Shown: in pieces, positions 1 to 11,550 of the stretch | Layout: each line of letters opens with the position of its first letter | Position numbering within the stretch: the stretch's first letter is position 1 | DNA from: Aphrocallistes beatrix | Taxonomy: Eukaryota > Porifera > Hexactinellida > Sceptrulophora > Aphrocallistidae | Direction: 5' to 3' | Length of the DNA stretch: 64,000 nucleotides | NCBI GenBank assembly: GCA_963281255.1 | Contig: OY725491.1 | Span: forward strand, 1,860,001-1,924,000 | The notes under the pieces: generated by a model | Told to the model about the DNA's origin: nothing | Seen by the model: only the letters and a program-made list of their open reading frames with translations | The model's database searches: none | Translations under genes and position numbers: made by a program

Positions 1-502
1 GCGTAAATCAATGAATACTAGATAAATAAAAGAACAGTGGGTTGTCTTAGTTGCAGTGATTGAGCCATGGGAGCAATAACGTCTGTTGGTTTATGTATCC
101 TGTATGATTGTAGTTAAGGCTTCAATGTAGTGAGATGTGACTTTTGAAACGGAGTGATTGAGCGCAATAATCCGATTTGAGTTGCTATCGAATGAAGTCA
201 AATTAATTACAGGGCCGTTTGGATGGATGACATCATTATTTGGGTGAGAATAAAGTATGTTACTGTCGTGCACTTTGTATTAAATATACTACGACCGGCA
301 TTTCATTGCCACAATAGGTGTAAGGTAAACTGGAATTTGTTTTGATTTTGAAATGATATCAGGACTATCGGTCCCTCCAGCCTTGAATAGTCATAATCTT
401 ATTGGAGATCCAAATTTCAAATAGGTAGGGGCTCCAAAAAGAAGAAATAGTCATCATTGTAATGTTAACATTTCAAATACCACAATTTTGATATTATACA
501 AA
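1..502. other. Intergenic, nothing recognised
   Basis: AT-rich sequence with short open frames only. I see no splice-bounded coding segment, RNA gene or repeat with matching ends. Confidence 0.5.
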
Positions 503-1525
503 ACAAGCGCGCTTCGCTTGCTTGCGCTGCGTGGCTGGTGGACACTTAGTGTCTGCTGGCTGCGCCCTTTGGGGGCCTGGGACCACATTGATTAATTATA
601 AGGTAGACAACATCTCTAAATACGCCTGTCTTACTGTTATAATCGATATCACTCGAAAAATCACAGAATAAGTCAATTTTTCATTTTTGATGCGTAATGA
701 TGACGTCATAACAGAGTAATGAGTCATCATTTTTTTGATGAAAGTTCTATCACATTTGATATACAGTGGAACCCTGCTTAACGGCCACCCCGGAATAGCG
801 GCCACCCCGATATAACGGCCACTTTTCGAAGTCCCGGACAACTTACAATAGACATTAACATTAATTTGCTTCAGAATTCCGGCCATCCTTTTTTGAACGA
901 AACCCTATTTTAACCTCAGAATTACGGCCAATCTTAACAATAGGGAATCATTATTGCAGGTTTGAAAACGAAAACAATTTCTTGACAATTCAATAACAAC
1001 ACACTCAATTGTATAACGTATACATATAAATGCAAATCATATTAATCAGTAAGAAATTCATACGTTTATTAATCTCAAGGTATCTTGAAAGACAAGTCAA
1101 TGACAGATGACCTAACCATGATATCTTATATTGAAGATAGAGTTATCGAAAAGGCCATTTCCGCACGTTTTTCAGATTGCAAACAATCAACACTAGATGC
1201 ATTTTTGAACTAAAATTTATGTATTAGCTTGTTATAATTAGCATAGTATGGTTAATATTAATGGAATATGGTTTCTTACAAAAAGTTTCAGAATTACGGC
1301 CATTTTTCTCGGTCCCAAGGGTGGCCGTAATTCCGGGGTTCCACTGTATATTATATACACATTCTATTAAAATTTCAGCCTTCTATCACCTAAAATGGCT
1401 GAGTGACAATGAAGTCATAATTCCATGATGAGTCGACATTTTCGTCTGAAGTCAGAACTTAGTGGAGCCATACCCAAAATATATATATAAATACACATCA
1501 ATCGAGTTTTTTAATAGTAAGGATG
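503..1525 (+). repeat. Repeat family A, copy 1 (GC-hairpin head, CRE body, TA tail)
   Basis: The copy begins with the GC-rich module (CAAGCGCGCTTCGCTTGC at 504), continues into an AT-rich body with a TGACGTCA palindrome at 701-708, and ends in a short TA tail plus the family end AATCGAG...GGATG. The same order recurs at 4710-5636, 38388-38860 and, inverted, 59363-59865. A second CRE site is mutated here (TGAAGTCA near 1405). The body is split by an unrelated MITE at 764-1346. The type is uncertain; it may be a non-autonomous Helentron-like element or a SINE-like repeat. Confidence 0.75.
764..1346. mobile_element. Pogo/Tigger-like MITE nested in repeat A
   Basis: Terminal inverted repeats CAGTGGAACCC begin at 764 and close at 1346, and a TA dinucleotide flanks each side (762-763 and 1347-1348). 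Subterminal words such as ACGGCCAC recur in both orientations. There is no transposase frame inside, so it is non-autonomous. It interrupts repeat A and is therefore younger than that copy. Confidence 0.8.
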
Positions 1526-1809
1526 TCATATTTTCTAATTCCAGTTTAGGTTTGTTTCTTTCATTACCTAAGTATCTACTAATCTATAGCTAGTGTTGTC
1601 TTATAATGATTTCTCACAACACATACCCCATAATTGTCAACTAAATTAATTTACAACATTTTCAGAGAGGATAGGATTCAGTTTAGTGATAATTTTGTCC
1701 GGTTTGAAGTTTCTCCGTCGATGATATTGCATACTAATTTTATTGGATATCGTGATAATTTAGTCAAAATTCCCTGCCCCCGGCATTATCACTATATCCA
1801 TTATCTAGT

Positions 1810-1980
1810 GTAGTGTTTCCCAACCTGGGGTCCATGGACGCCTTAGTGGTCCACAGAATATATCAGGGGTCCAGAGGATTCGAAATTTTGTATTACGGTT
1901 AATAGGAGGGGTCCATAGAATATAAGAAAATTGCTATAGGGGTGCACAGCCAAAAGGGTTGAAAATTGCTGATTTAGTGT
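1810..1980. mobile_element. Probable small hAT-like MITE
   Basis: The left end reads AGTGTTTCCCAACC and the right end reads, in reverse complement, TCAGCAATTTTCAACC. This is the degenerate terminal pattern of many hAT MITEs. The flanks TCTAGTGT and TTTAGTGT look like an imperfect 8-bp target duplication. The short internal part repeats GGGGTCCA words. Confidence 0.45.
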
Positions 1981-2113
1981 ATCTGGTTATAATGTTTTCG
2001 CACTAGCTGAGCCTAATATTGCACTTATTTGTATACAGAACTTCCTTTAGACCGAAATAAAATCTAGATCTGATAGCACTTTGTTAGAACGGCAGTTTAT
2101 TACGTACTATACA

Positions 2114-2190
2114 CAAGCGCAGTTCGCGGACTTGCGCTGCGCGGGTGGCGAACACTGTCCGCATGAGTCATCCTGCGGGCGCCTGGTGAA
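2114..2190 (+). repeat. Solo GC-hairpin module
   Basis: A diverged copy of the GC-rich module: CAAGCGCAGTTCGC, CTGCGCGG, GAACACTGTCCGC and GCGGGCGCCTGG words in the usual order. Neither body A nor body B follows clearly. An apparent 70-codon frame across it is produced by the module and is not a gene. Confidence 0.55.
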
Positions 2191-3128
2191 AGCAATAAAT
2201 ATTACAGCTCACTGTTCAAGTTCTATTAATGCTGATTATTCATTATTTAAATTTGTTCTTACACGTGCACAAGTGCAAGTCGATAACTTGTAGTCGGTTC
2301 ATCTTACGATCACATACCGAGAATATTTAAGCACAGGTAGCGTAGGAGGTGGAGCTAGATTACATGATTAGTCTATCTTTGGGGTGGTTAAGTATTTTAA
2401 AATATCCTTGGAATTTCCTTGATATTCGTAGCGCTATGTCGTGTTATGTATGTACGGGTCACAACTTCGATGTATAATTTTGAAACCTCGATTATCTAAA
2501 CCCCTCGTACCATTCAATTGATCCTTACCAAGGTTTTCTGTATTCTGATAATTTGTAATGGCACAAAGTATTTGTAATCATATTGAAGAAAATCAATTCA
2601 ACATAAAAAGTTAAATTTCATAACAAAAATTTATCTATTAAATCCCTTTCACTTATAACAGCCATTAGTATGTACGTCTCTTAATAAAATCTCAATAATT
2701 TTGAAAACATTTCAATACATTATGTAAATAATGGATCAATGGATTACAACGGTACACCTAGGGTTTTAAGAGTGTATATTCCGAATATCGTGCTAAACAG
2801 ACATTAGTTGCAGGAATTGGACCAGATTTAGATGCTGGAACTTCATTGACGTTCGAGATAACGAATGTTCGAGTTAATGGGCATTCGAGATAGCGGGTGT
2901 TGACTGTACTATATTTGTGAGATATAATATACCTCACAAATTAGGGTTTTCGCACGTTGCTCATCATGGAATAAAAATACGCTAGCTGGGTATCTTAGAA
3001 GTAAACCACTACACTGCTGTAGACATCAAGATGCTGAATGGTCAAAAAGACTCGTCTTTCACATCTTTTTTTGAAATTTGTAAGTCTACTTATATCCTAC
3101 ACTAAAGTATCTATATATTTTCTATATA
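2191..3128. other. Intergenic, nothing recognised
   Basis: AT-rich and without a supported gene. A TTCGAGATAACGAATGTTCGAG-type inverted-word tract near 2850-2890 hints at a decayed pogo-like end, but no partner end was found. Confidence 0.4.
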
Positions 3129-3224
3129 CAGTTAAACCTGCTCTAACGACCACCCAAGGGACTGGTTAAAATGAGTACTATGTACAGGTGACCGCTATAG
3201 TTACCGTTATAGTAGGTTCCACTG
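3129..3224. mobile_element. Very short pogo-like MITE (96 bp)
   Basis: Ends CAGTTAAACCTGCT and, in reverse complement, CAGTGGAACCTACT are flanked by TA on both sides (3127-3128, 3225-3226). It is essentially two inverted ends with a small loop, related to the larger CAGTGGAACC elements. Confidence 0.65.
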
Positions 3225-3229
3225 TAATA

Positions 3230-3385
3230 CAGTAGAACTCGGATAAGACGTACCCCTCCGTTAAAGCCGAAAAAAGTACGTACTAACCAGTGATCTTGCA
3301 TAGGAATCTATATATTAAATGAATTTTGATTCAGAGAAATGAGTACGTACTTGTATTAAGCAGAAGTACGTCCTATCCCGAAGTA
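3230..3385. mobile_element. Decayed MITE of CAGTAGAACTC type
   Basis: It begins CAGTAGAACTCGGATAAGAC and contains an inverted counterpart near 3365-3380 (GTACGTCCTATCCCG). A second left end of the same family lies at 4621 (CAGTAGAACTCAGTTAG). The right terminus is not clean. Confidence 0.4.
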
Positions 3386-3438
3386 ACAAATTTACAATTT
3401 GTCTCGTGGACTTACTGCATAATTTAGTACTAATATAT

Positions 3439-3740
3439 TCAATATTTTCTAATTATAGATTCGTACGTTAATAGATAAAGAGTATTATAGCATAGAGATG
3501 AATTGGCCTCAGTAATATAGTCGTAATTATGGCTAAATATCTGATTGTGCAGCAGTAGACATAATTCTCCGAAAGGATGTTGTGTATCTCCAATTCTTGC
3601 AGGTGAACTGATGAATATATTCAATGCAACTTCTAAAATGGTTAGAATTGAGGATGTAAACATCTCTATCCCCCTCGCCAAGCCAAGTCATCAATGTTTA
3701 GTATAGATTTAATGAATTCTAATGATTCTAGCTGTGACAT
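3439..3740 (-). pseudogene. Possible coding remnant, unrecognised
   Basis: On the minus strand a frame opens with an ATG at 3740 (MSQLESLEFIKSIL...). After a run of five G it continues in another frame for about 75 codons (...SSPARIGDTQHPFGELC...). The composition is more protein-like than most short frames here. The frame change and the absence of visible splice partners make it either a decayed gene or chance. I do not recognise a family. Confidence 0.2.
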
Positions 3741-4709
3741 CCTTTTAGATTAATGAAATCTGCAAGATAATGAATATTTGCTTGACCTTGAAACGAGATA
3801 GTGATTAATTGGGAAATCACTAATGGGAAGTATCACCAACTTCCAGGTCAAATGGGTTCAGAAGGATAAAATAACTATAACATAATGTTCTATATAATTG
3901 GAACCTCGTATATATGTACGTAGTAGATGTTTTCTGGGTGTTTACTGTTCAGTTATATAAATTACGTCGAGTATTGGAATTTAATCATGAATGCAAATAC
4001 TATAGGTATGCAGTATGTAGCGATCATGTTTTGGCTTGATATTGATATTACGGGGAGTATCGGAGTTCATATATATGTGTATGTAAGGTTGTTATTGTAA
4101 CTGTTGTTCATTGGCAATGTAGTAACTACAATACAAGGCAGACAAACTTTATGTACATCATTACATTAATAAAAGGAAAAATACAGTGCATTTCTTCTCT
4201 ACAGTTCATACTTTTCATAAAAATATTGAAAATATTATATATTGAATCGGCGGATGCTACAACGATTTACTAACATTACTCTTATAGATAACTTACCAAG
4301 GAATGATTATAAAATAATGTAGTTAATGAATAAATAAGATTTGAGTGAGTATATGAAATCACTTATAACGTATGTACGCAGGCCCTATGAGAGGGGAGGC
4401 CAGCAGGGCCATTTGTCCCGGGCCTCCAGCTCCAAGGGGGCTTCCTCACCCTCCAAGGTCTCACAAAAATAGATAGGGTTCATGATAATAATTAATTATA
4501 GTATATTCTATTTACAATACGTAGTATTTGGATTATGTAGTGTTCTTGTTAACCCATAACAGTAACTGTACTTTCAAAATTTAGTGAAAACCCATTTGAT
4601 TAGATTTAACGGGCGTATATACAGTAGAACTCAGTTAGTACATACTCGGACAATACGTTCTTCGGTTTAGTACGTACTCATTTCTCTGATTACCCAAATC
4701 CATCTATAA
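3741..4709. other. Intergenic, nothing coding recognised
   Basis: AT-rich. It contains a GC-richer tract at about 4380-4460 (GGGCCTCCAGCTCCAAGG) and a lone CAGTAGAACTC MITE end at 4621. No gene or RNA could be supported. Confidence 0.4.
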
Positions 4710-5191
4710 CAAGCGCGCTTCGCTTGCTTGCGCTGCGCGGTTTGCGGACACTTTGTGTCCGCCGGAGGCGCCCTGCGGGCACCTGGGGTTACATTAATTA
4801 ATTATAAGGGAAATAACATCCCTAAATACGTCTGTACTACTGTTATAATCGATATCACACGAAAAATCACCAAATTTGCCAATTTTTAAATTTTTTTGAT
4901 GAGTAATGATGACGTCATAACAAAGTGATGAGTCATCATTTTTTTATGATAGCTGTATCATATGTGAGTTATGTTAGTATACAGATTCTATTAAAATTTC
5001 AGCCTTCTATCTCGAGTTATGCTCGAATAACTGTATTGCTTAACTTTTAAAAATGTGACAATGACGTCATAATTCCATGATGAGTCGACATTTCACTCTG
5101 AGCTCAGAACTTACTGGAGCCATAGCCAAAAGACTCCCACATGCCAAAAATCGCTTTCTGGACCTGACAGTTTCTTCAATCAATTCGTTAC

Positions 5192-5226
<35 letters not shown>

Positions 5227-5636
5227 TACGTATATACAAGTATATATACACGTACCGTATTTCCCTGAATAAGCGCCGGGTCTAAAGGGTGAGCGAAATA
5301 AATAAGCGCCGGGGCTCGAATAAGGGCCGGGGCATTTTAGTTCTCTGAACATCATATCAAACTAGTATTCTCAGTAGTGGCATAGATACAAGTGCTTTTT
5401 GAAACATTACATTATCCTTTTTAAATAAAACTAACATTCTCAGTTGTGGCAAAAATAAAAGTGCCAGTCAATGTAGTAAACAAAAAAAAGAGCGCCGGGT
5501 CAAAATAGCGAATGAAAAAAATAAGCGCCGGTTTGAATAAGCGCCGGCTCTAAAGGGTGAACGAAATAAATAAGCGCCCGGGCGGTTATTCGAAGCAATA
5601 CGGTATATACATTAATCGAGTTTTAATTGTAAGGAT
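4710..5636 (+). repeat. Repeat family A, copy 2
   Basis: This copy has the GC-hairpin head (4710-4790), the body with two intact CRE palindromes (4910-4917 and 5062-5069) and an AP-1-like palindrome (TGATGAGTCATCA near 4930). The conserved block CAGTTTCTTCAATCAATTCG is followed by a long TA/CATA tail, then the family end AATCGAG...GGATG. A separate MITE (5255-5603) sits inside the tail. Confidence 0.8.
5255..5603. mobile_element. Mariner-like MITE (CCGTATT ends) in the TA tail
   Basis: Ends CCGTATTTCCCTGAATAAGC and, reversed, CCGTATTGCTTCGAATAACC are flanked by TA. Internal repeats of AATAAGCGCCGGG occur near both ends. The 349-bp element has no coding frame. It entered the TA-rich tail of repeat A. 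Confidence 0.8.
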
Positions 5637-5854
5637 GTAGTACGCGTATAAATCCCATTACGTAGAATACTTGAGAATTTTTTAAAAATCGGACATATAA
5701 GTACACAATATAACAACTGTGCTAACTGATACTATGGACTAGATAATGAATTCTACTTCTCTGTTTTTGGCTAATTTGAATAAACACGAATCGCGTGTGT
5801 ATCTGGTAGAATAGAGCGCAAATCGCCCATAACAAATTATTTGAAAAAACAAAC

Positions 5855-8800
5855 CTGTCTTTAAGCAGCAGGATCATGAGCTGCAGTCCCTCTCCTTCCA
5901 GGAACTTAGCCCTATTCGGTGCATGAGTCAAGCTCATGCAGAGAGAGTCAAACAAGTTCTCCACCATTTCAGTCTCATCGCCCGTGGCCGGTTCCTTACG
6001 CTTGTAGAGGGACACAGCCTCCAACAGACAGTCGATCCCGTTCTTAGCTCCCAGCAGCTGCTGGTTGCCAGTGTTGTTCTGTAGCAGGATGGAGAGAATC
6101 TCGGTGGAGTAGAGCTTGTTAGCATCGAATGCACGGGACCTGATACGCTTCAAGAGCCAGATCAGGAGGCCTTGCTCTCCAGAAGCGTTCAGTACCTCTA
6201 CTTGTTTGAACTCAGCCATGTTCTCAATTAGACCTGGGATAATGCAGTCATCAAATCACACTGAAACATTTTAAAAATGTCGGCCAGCAGATCATAGTGC
6301 AGATCCAGACGTTGGCGTAGATTTACGAATTATCTAAGAGGGCGAAATGTAACCCTCCCCCTAGTTTGGAATTAATGGGGGGGGGGGGGGTGAAATGAAA
6401 CTTGAGTCATTATTTTGTAACGATTCCGAACCCCTATTGTACTAATTTTAAAATTAAAATGTAATCAAATCTACGCCCGATCTAAATACGAAAGGAGATT
6501 TAACACAAAATAATGAGTATATCAATGTCTATCCGAGTGAAAGCCGACATTCGTAATTAATCCATATTTTTTACGAATACTTTTCGAATTGTTCTTATAA
6601 GAGTGCATATAAAATGCTACTTTTTGTACTAACTGACCTGTGACTTTGGGATCGAATGACCTCGCATAAAAGATTGACAATATTGTAAACTTGATATATT
6701 TGTATGTATTATTAATTAAGGTTAACACTCGGTGAAATGGGAGTGACTGCTCAATCGTAAAATAATCAAGGAGCAGGCATCAGATAATGTTAATAGTAGA
6801 GCCATTATTAATCCACAAACCTAGCACATTGTGCACTCCTTGCGACTCCTCCGTGTTCTTCTCATCCAGCTTAGCGAGCAGTGAGACGAGCAGCGTCACG
6901 ATCTGACCCTCCAACAGAGCCTGCGTCAGGAGATTCGCCCCCACCACACCCTCGTTCAGAGGATCCACGTCCAACATCTCTCTCAGCAGATCGGCTACGC
7001 ACACCGAGATATCTGCGTTCTCATGACTGAGCAGTTGCAGCAGAGTGTTGTGGTAGTCCAGCTCCAGCAGCTGAGGGTAGAAGTCTGGACAGGTGGCTGC
7101 ATTGAAGAGGAAAGTGAGGAATAAGGCAGCAGTAATGACAATAATGACAATTGCGGTAGAGAAATATTGATGCGGGCGGAGCTGAAACAGGTTCCCAATT
7201 AACAATGGCCCAAGGCTGGATTCGGTTAACCCAGTGTTTCTCAACCTTTTTCTTCTCGCGGCACCCTTTCTAAACTTATACCTTTCAGCGGCACCCCTTA
7301 ATTTGACTTAGGGGCAGGCCAATGAACAAATGATAGTAAAAGTGGAGATTGATTTGAATTATTATGACTTTATTATAGAATACTAATTAATAAACTAGAA
7401 AATTATTGTGAATATTGTGTAATAAATTATTCCAGAGGATTGTCAGAGGACAATCCTCAAATTCAACATTGACAATGGTATCAATAGAAAATAAAATAAA
7501 GCAGTATGTAAGTGTGGTAAGGCCAGCGGCACCCCTAGAGGAAGCAAATGGCACCCTGGTTGAGAACCACTGGGTTAACCAGCTAACCGCCGTCGATCTC
7601 CGTTAACGGTTAAGAAAATCTTAGATCGGCTAGCCGATCTGCTTTATTTTCTAAATATTTACACTAATTTCATTGTTTTTTATTGAGATTCATGAATATT
7701 ACTTCTAAAAATTAATAATAAATTATAATTTCTATTTTTAATCATATAGTATATTTCGAGACAACTGAAAATTATCAAATTAATCTCTAGCAGGTTAAAT
7801 ATTAGTCTAAAAATCCAAATTTCAACCGATTAATATTGACATCGGTTAACCGTCCTAGAGGAAACCAAAATAACCGAGCCCTAAAATCGGTTAACCAACT
7901 CCAGCCCTGGTCGCCTAAACTTCAAAGGTTCAGCTCCACCCCATCAGTCTTTTTAAATGGAAATATAAAAAGACTGATCGGATGGAGCTGAACCTTTGTT
8001 GGATAATATAAAAATGTCGGTCAACAGACCGATAGTACAGCTCCAGGAAGTGACTCGGCACGTTATATACGAATATCATAATACGTATGTACATCGGGAA
8101 CTATTAAGTTCAAAGTACGAAGATCAGATTCTACTCATTGATAAAAAGTCGTTGAGAACTCGCTTCAAATATAAAATAAAATTTTTGAAGGTGTGAAAAA
8201 ATGTAAATATATATATATGTTAATAACTCATAAAATATTTACATTATTACTTTCAAAGAGATATTATTTATATCTTTAAACAAAGCTTTGCAGTGGAGGT
8301 GTTAGAATTTGAATAAATGCTTTCAAAAACCGGTGATGAGATTTCGCGAAAAATATTGACAGTACACACCTACACCATAAAGAGATCTTACGTGCGAAAG
8401 TGGGCAAAAATCAGATTTAGATTTCGCAGTAGCGCGCGTACGGACTTACATTCGGACGGACGCACGCTGTCCATGCCATAAAGACATCTTCCTACAGGAG
8501 CTGCACTAAATGTGATTTATGGCCTTACTTAATTAAACTACAGAAAGTGGTTGCTATTAGTCCCACTTGAGTCGATCCCTTTCTTAATATGAAGTCTTTC
8601 AGACTCTTATCTAATCTATACACAGCCTACGTAACTAGCTACGTAGGCTGTGTAATCTATCTATCAAGTCTAAACGAAAAAAAGGCGATACCGTTGGCAA
8701 TTATTAGTCATCCCGCGGTGTACATTAAAGATCGAACTGTTGGATTAGAAAAGAGAAAAATGAAATCAAATTACAATCAACTCCGCTTAATTGGGACAAG

Positions 8801-9848
8801 TCCCCAGGAACTGAATGATTCCCACACATGGAAGCTAATACGAAATTTCATCGGTTAATTGGGAACTCCGCTTAATCGGGTCAAAATGTCCGGGACGAAA
8901 GTGTCCCGATTAAGCTGAGTCACCTGGAATTATTTAGAACCTAAACGTCAATTTTACTATTCTAAAAGGAACATCCTATAAAATAGCTGCATTATCGAGT
9001 CTTAATATCGAAGAATAAACACTTATTTCGGAATATCTTTTCAGATGGTGCTCTGCTGAAAATTCCTGTATATAATTGACATTTGAATATCAGTGCATCC
9101 TAATTCCCAAAATCAATTCAAGAGTCAGGGTCGCTTATTATGAACATTCGTTTATTATGAACTAACCTCCTGGTCCCAATTTCAGTTTTTAGATAGGATT
9201 TGTATTGAACCAAGTTCGCTTAATATGAAGTATCTCTATAATGAACATATTTTTTGGTCCCCTGGTGGTTCACAATAAGCGACCCTGACTGTATATACGA
9301 ATGTATATTCGTAATACGTATTAGGTACTTAGGTTCGTCTCAGGGAGCCTAAACTCACAAATCAGACGGAGCTGCTGAATCTCCTCATACAGCTCCAGCT
9401 CAGAATCCATGAAGCGAGACGGCTCGTCAGAATACTTGACTCGCAGTTGCTGGTTAGAAACGCACTTCTTGTCGAGACTGAGCAGCATTCTTTTGAGTGT
9501 CGAGGGAGTGACTTCCTCCAGGGGGGCGGGAAGCTTGTCATCTACCTCATCAACTGCTGCTAGCAGCTTCAGCAGCCGTTCTTCCTCCTTCCTACGATTT
9601 TTGACACCTTCTTGCTCAGGAATTAGCACCTCTTTACTCAGAGCGGGCATAGATCCGGTGTTGGGGGTGGGGCGGTGGGAGGGAGAGGGAAGTTCGATGG
9701 GCTTACCAAGCGAGTGTCCGGGTGTGGGTGGGTACTTGTGAGAACGCTTGTGCTGTTTATGAGAAGGGGAGGGGGAAGGGGAGAAAGGTTCGAGGGGACG
9801 CTTCGTAGCACGGGATGGATGGAAGTTGAGCAATTCACCCAAATCCAT
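5855..9848 (-). CDS. CTNNBL1: Beta-catenin-like protein 1 (CTNNBL1), first three exons
   Basis: CTNNBL1 is an armadillo-like nuclear protein associated with the Prp19/CDC5L part of the spliceosome. Exon 1 is 9848-9359, exon 2 is 7096-6821, exon 3 is 6233-5855, with GT/AG at every junction seen (GTGAGT, GTTTGT and GTTTGT donors; ATGCAG and CCCAG acceptors). Phases 1, 1 and 2 agree across the joins, giving about 381 residues. The start MDLGELLNFHPSRATKRP matches the family N-terminus, and DANKLYSTEILSILLQNN and ENLFDSLC are family hallmarks. The N-terminal region is proline- and basic-rich (HKQHKRSHK, a likely nuclear signal) and longer than in vertebrates. Human CTNNBL1 has about 563 residues, so roughly 40 percent is missing. 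I could not find the later exons between 5855 and 1; they may lie beyond the left edge or be lost. Introns 1 and 2 carry several MITEs. Confidence 0.92.
7211..7909. mobile_element. hAT-like MITE with GGTTAACC words, in CTNNBL1 intron 1
   Basis: Ends CAAGGCTGGATTCGGTTAACC-like (7211) and, reversed, CAGGGCTGGAGTTGGTTAACC-like (7909) are inverted repeats. The internal sequence (AGCAGATCGGCTA, CCGTTAACGG) matches a second copy at 61835-62200. A second hAT MITE has landed in one GGTTAACC word (7232-7572). No clean target duplication is visible. Confidence 0.65.
7232..7572. mobile_element. hAT-like MITE with perfect 8-bp target duplication
   Basis: Ends CAGTGTTTCTCAACC and, reversed, CAGTGGTTCTCAACC enclose 341 bp. 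GGTTAACC is duplicated exactly at 7224-7231 and 7573-7580. The subterminal word GCGGCACCC recurs at both ends. It is inserted inside the older MITE at 7211-7909. Confidence 0.85.
7923..7998. repeat. Long hairpin in CTNNBL1 intron 1
   Basis: Arms of about 32 nt (CAAAGGTTCAGCTCCA... and its inverse ...TGGAGCTGAACCTTTG) flank a loop of about 12 nt, with few mismatches. It abuts the hAT-like MITE on the left and a dispersed repeat (family D) on the right. It could be a mini-foldback element or a structured intronic RNA; the sequence alone does not decide. Confidence 0.6.
8011..8510 (+). repeat. Dispersed repeat family D, copy 1
   Basis: It begins ATGTCGGTCAACAGACCGAT and ends near TACAGGAGCTGCACTAAATG. 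A shorter relative lies at 16800-17010 with the same beginning and the same end words (CTCCCTGCAG...CTACACTAAA). A start-like fragment also occurs near 6275. Its class is unknown. Confidence 0.5.
9122..9291. mobile_element. Pogo-like MITE (CAGTCAGGGTCGC family), copy 1
   Basis: The right end reads CAGTCAGGGTCGCTTATT in reverse complement and is followed by TA. The left end is the same with two changed terminal bases. Body words (TTATTATGAAC, TGGTCCC) recur inverted. It is 170 bp long, in CTNNBL1 intron 1, and related to 18457-19307. Confidence 0.7.
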
Positions 9849-10324
9849 TGGATAAAAAATATTTGTCTATTAATTAACTGAAAAGTAATAAATCCAATCG
9901 AATGTGAAGTTAGGAATTCTCTCTATTCCTTCGCTATTTAGTTCCTTATATTCCGACAGTTCTATGTAGGGCGGCAGTTGACTGGTTATATTTGAATTAG
10001 TATTCCTTAGAGACAACAGCCTGACCATAATTTTTAGTCATTTTTGAATACTCGGGCTAGGCATAGGGTGATCAGAGGGAATTTTATGGAGGCGGGGACA
10101 AAAAGTCCGCGTGACGAAAGTACCAGGGACGAGATGTCTATGTAACGAAATGTCCGTGTGACGAAGTATCCGCCATTCATCTGACACTAGACTAGAGTGA
10201 GGAATCTGGGAGACATCTGGCCCTAGGGCAACGAATCCAGGGGGACCGCCGGCACTCTTTGTTCATTTTACACCTGATGGATAACAAGTTTCATAGTCAT
10301 ACATACGTTTAGTCCAATGTGCTC
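9849..10324. other. Region upstream of CTNNBL1
   Basis: It should contain the CTNNBL1 promoter, but I see no TATA box or other site I would name. It is AT-rich with a GACGAAAGTACC/ACGAAATGTCCG tract near 10110-10170. Confidence 0.3.
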
Positions 10325-10430
10325 TAGTTAGTAGGATGGTACGGAGCTCCGCATCCACATCCACATCCACGGAGCTTATAAATCAGACATCCGTCCCATC
10401 CCTATTACTTAGTCGATTGTCTGCTTTCAG
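10325..10430. repeat. Repeat paired with 51430-51535 (inverted)
   Basis: Shared words in the same order are GGTACGGAGCT, CGGAGCTTATAAATC, CATCCCT, TTACTTAGT and TTGTCTGCTTT. They are found reversed at 51430-51535. The class is unknown; it could be a small MITE or SINE fragment. Confidence 0.4.
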
Positions 10431-11550
10431 TGCTTTTGTAATTTGTTTACTTTATGTATCTATTGTAAACAAAAGTAAACAATTAATTTATCATATCGAT
10501 CTGAAAATATGATTTTCGAACTCTACATCCCTAAAAACCCTATGTCAACCATTGGAAGCTAGTCTCTAGAATATTTTTCAAAATTCGTCAAATGCAGGGT
10601 TGGGTTTTGTCCTGTCCAAAACTGGTTTTTACGGAAAGTGGGAAAAACCCGGTTTTTACCGGTCAAAACTGGTCAAAACCGGTCAATGCCGGTCAATACT
10701 GTATCCTTGAATATTAAGAAACTGAAAACGTATACAATTTGTTAAGATATCTTAGTTTGAGTTGGAAATATACTATTGACTACGTATACAATGAAACAGT
10801 AAAGTTATAAAGTATGTGGTTCAACCAATTAAATTATAATAAAGTATACGTACATATGCTCTTTCAAAGGGGTATAATTATCGAAAGCATTTGTGATATT
10901 ATTTAAATTGAATACTATCGTGCAGATTGTTTATCTTGTTTGAATTGACCAATTTGAAATGACACAAGGAGGAAGGCCCATTGATTCAATTATGTATTCA
11001 GCATGTTTACTATATACTTATTAAAATATGCAAGTAAGAAGTAACATGCATTAGTGTTATAATTCTGTTTTGACCAGTTTTGTCCAGTCAGGAGGTTTTG
11101 GACAGGACGGTTTTTACCACTATGTTTTTTACCACATGGACAAAACCTGCCAACCCTGGTCAAATGGTGTGAAAATATGTATATAAAGGTGTGAGAATAT
11201 GCACATAACCTTTTTTATTGCTATACACTATAATAAAATTAATTAATTATTAAGATACATAACATAAGTTATTGCTTTGAAATATAAATAACAATGACAG
11301 CCTACTGTAGTATCGTACCATGATTTATATTGTGATAGTGAAACTGACATAGTATTGTATAGAAAAGGTGTGAAAATTTGTTTTCCATTTTTTTGCAGGT
11401 GTGAAAATTAAAAATTAGTTCTTAGAACTTAATCGTAGATTCATCATTTGATACCTACATACATGCCAATTTTCGTATCTCTACGACTTTCCAATTCTTC
11501 AATCAATTCGGACAAACAAACAAACAAATCCTAGCGTTTTATTAAATAAG
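10420..11550 (+). repeat. Repeat family B, interrupted copy
   Basis: Family B words are AAAGTAAACAA...AATTTATCAT, CCCTAAAAACCC, AAGGTGTGAGAATATGCA and the end block CTTCAATCAATTCGGACAAA followed by CCTAGCGTTTTATTAAATA. This is the reverse orientation of the copies at 41108-41727 and 46051-46784. No GC-hairpin head is present here. A hAT MITE interrupts it at 10595-11158. Confidence 0.6.
10595..11158. mobile_element. hAT-like MITE with perfect 8-bp target duplication
   Basis: Ends CAGGGTTGGGTTTTGTCC and, reversed, CAGGGTTGGCAGGTTTTGTCC-like enclose 564 bp. GTCAAATG is duplicated exactly at 10587-10594 and 11159-11166. Internal CCGGTCAA words repeat near the left end. No transposase is present. 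Confidence 0.88.

Noticed and set aside
2081-2293. 70-codon plus-strand frame
   Set aside because: It spans a GC-hairpin module, whose high GC content removes stops; no protein features.
9409-9741. Plus-strand open frame of 110 codons, serine-rich
   Set aside because: Antisense shadow of CTNNBL1 exon 1, whose frame, splice sites and family match are clear.
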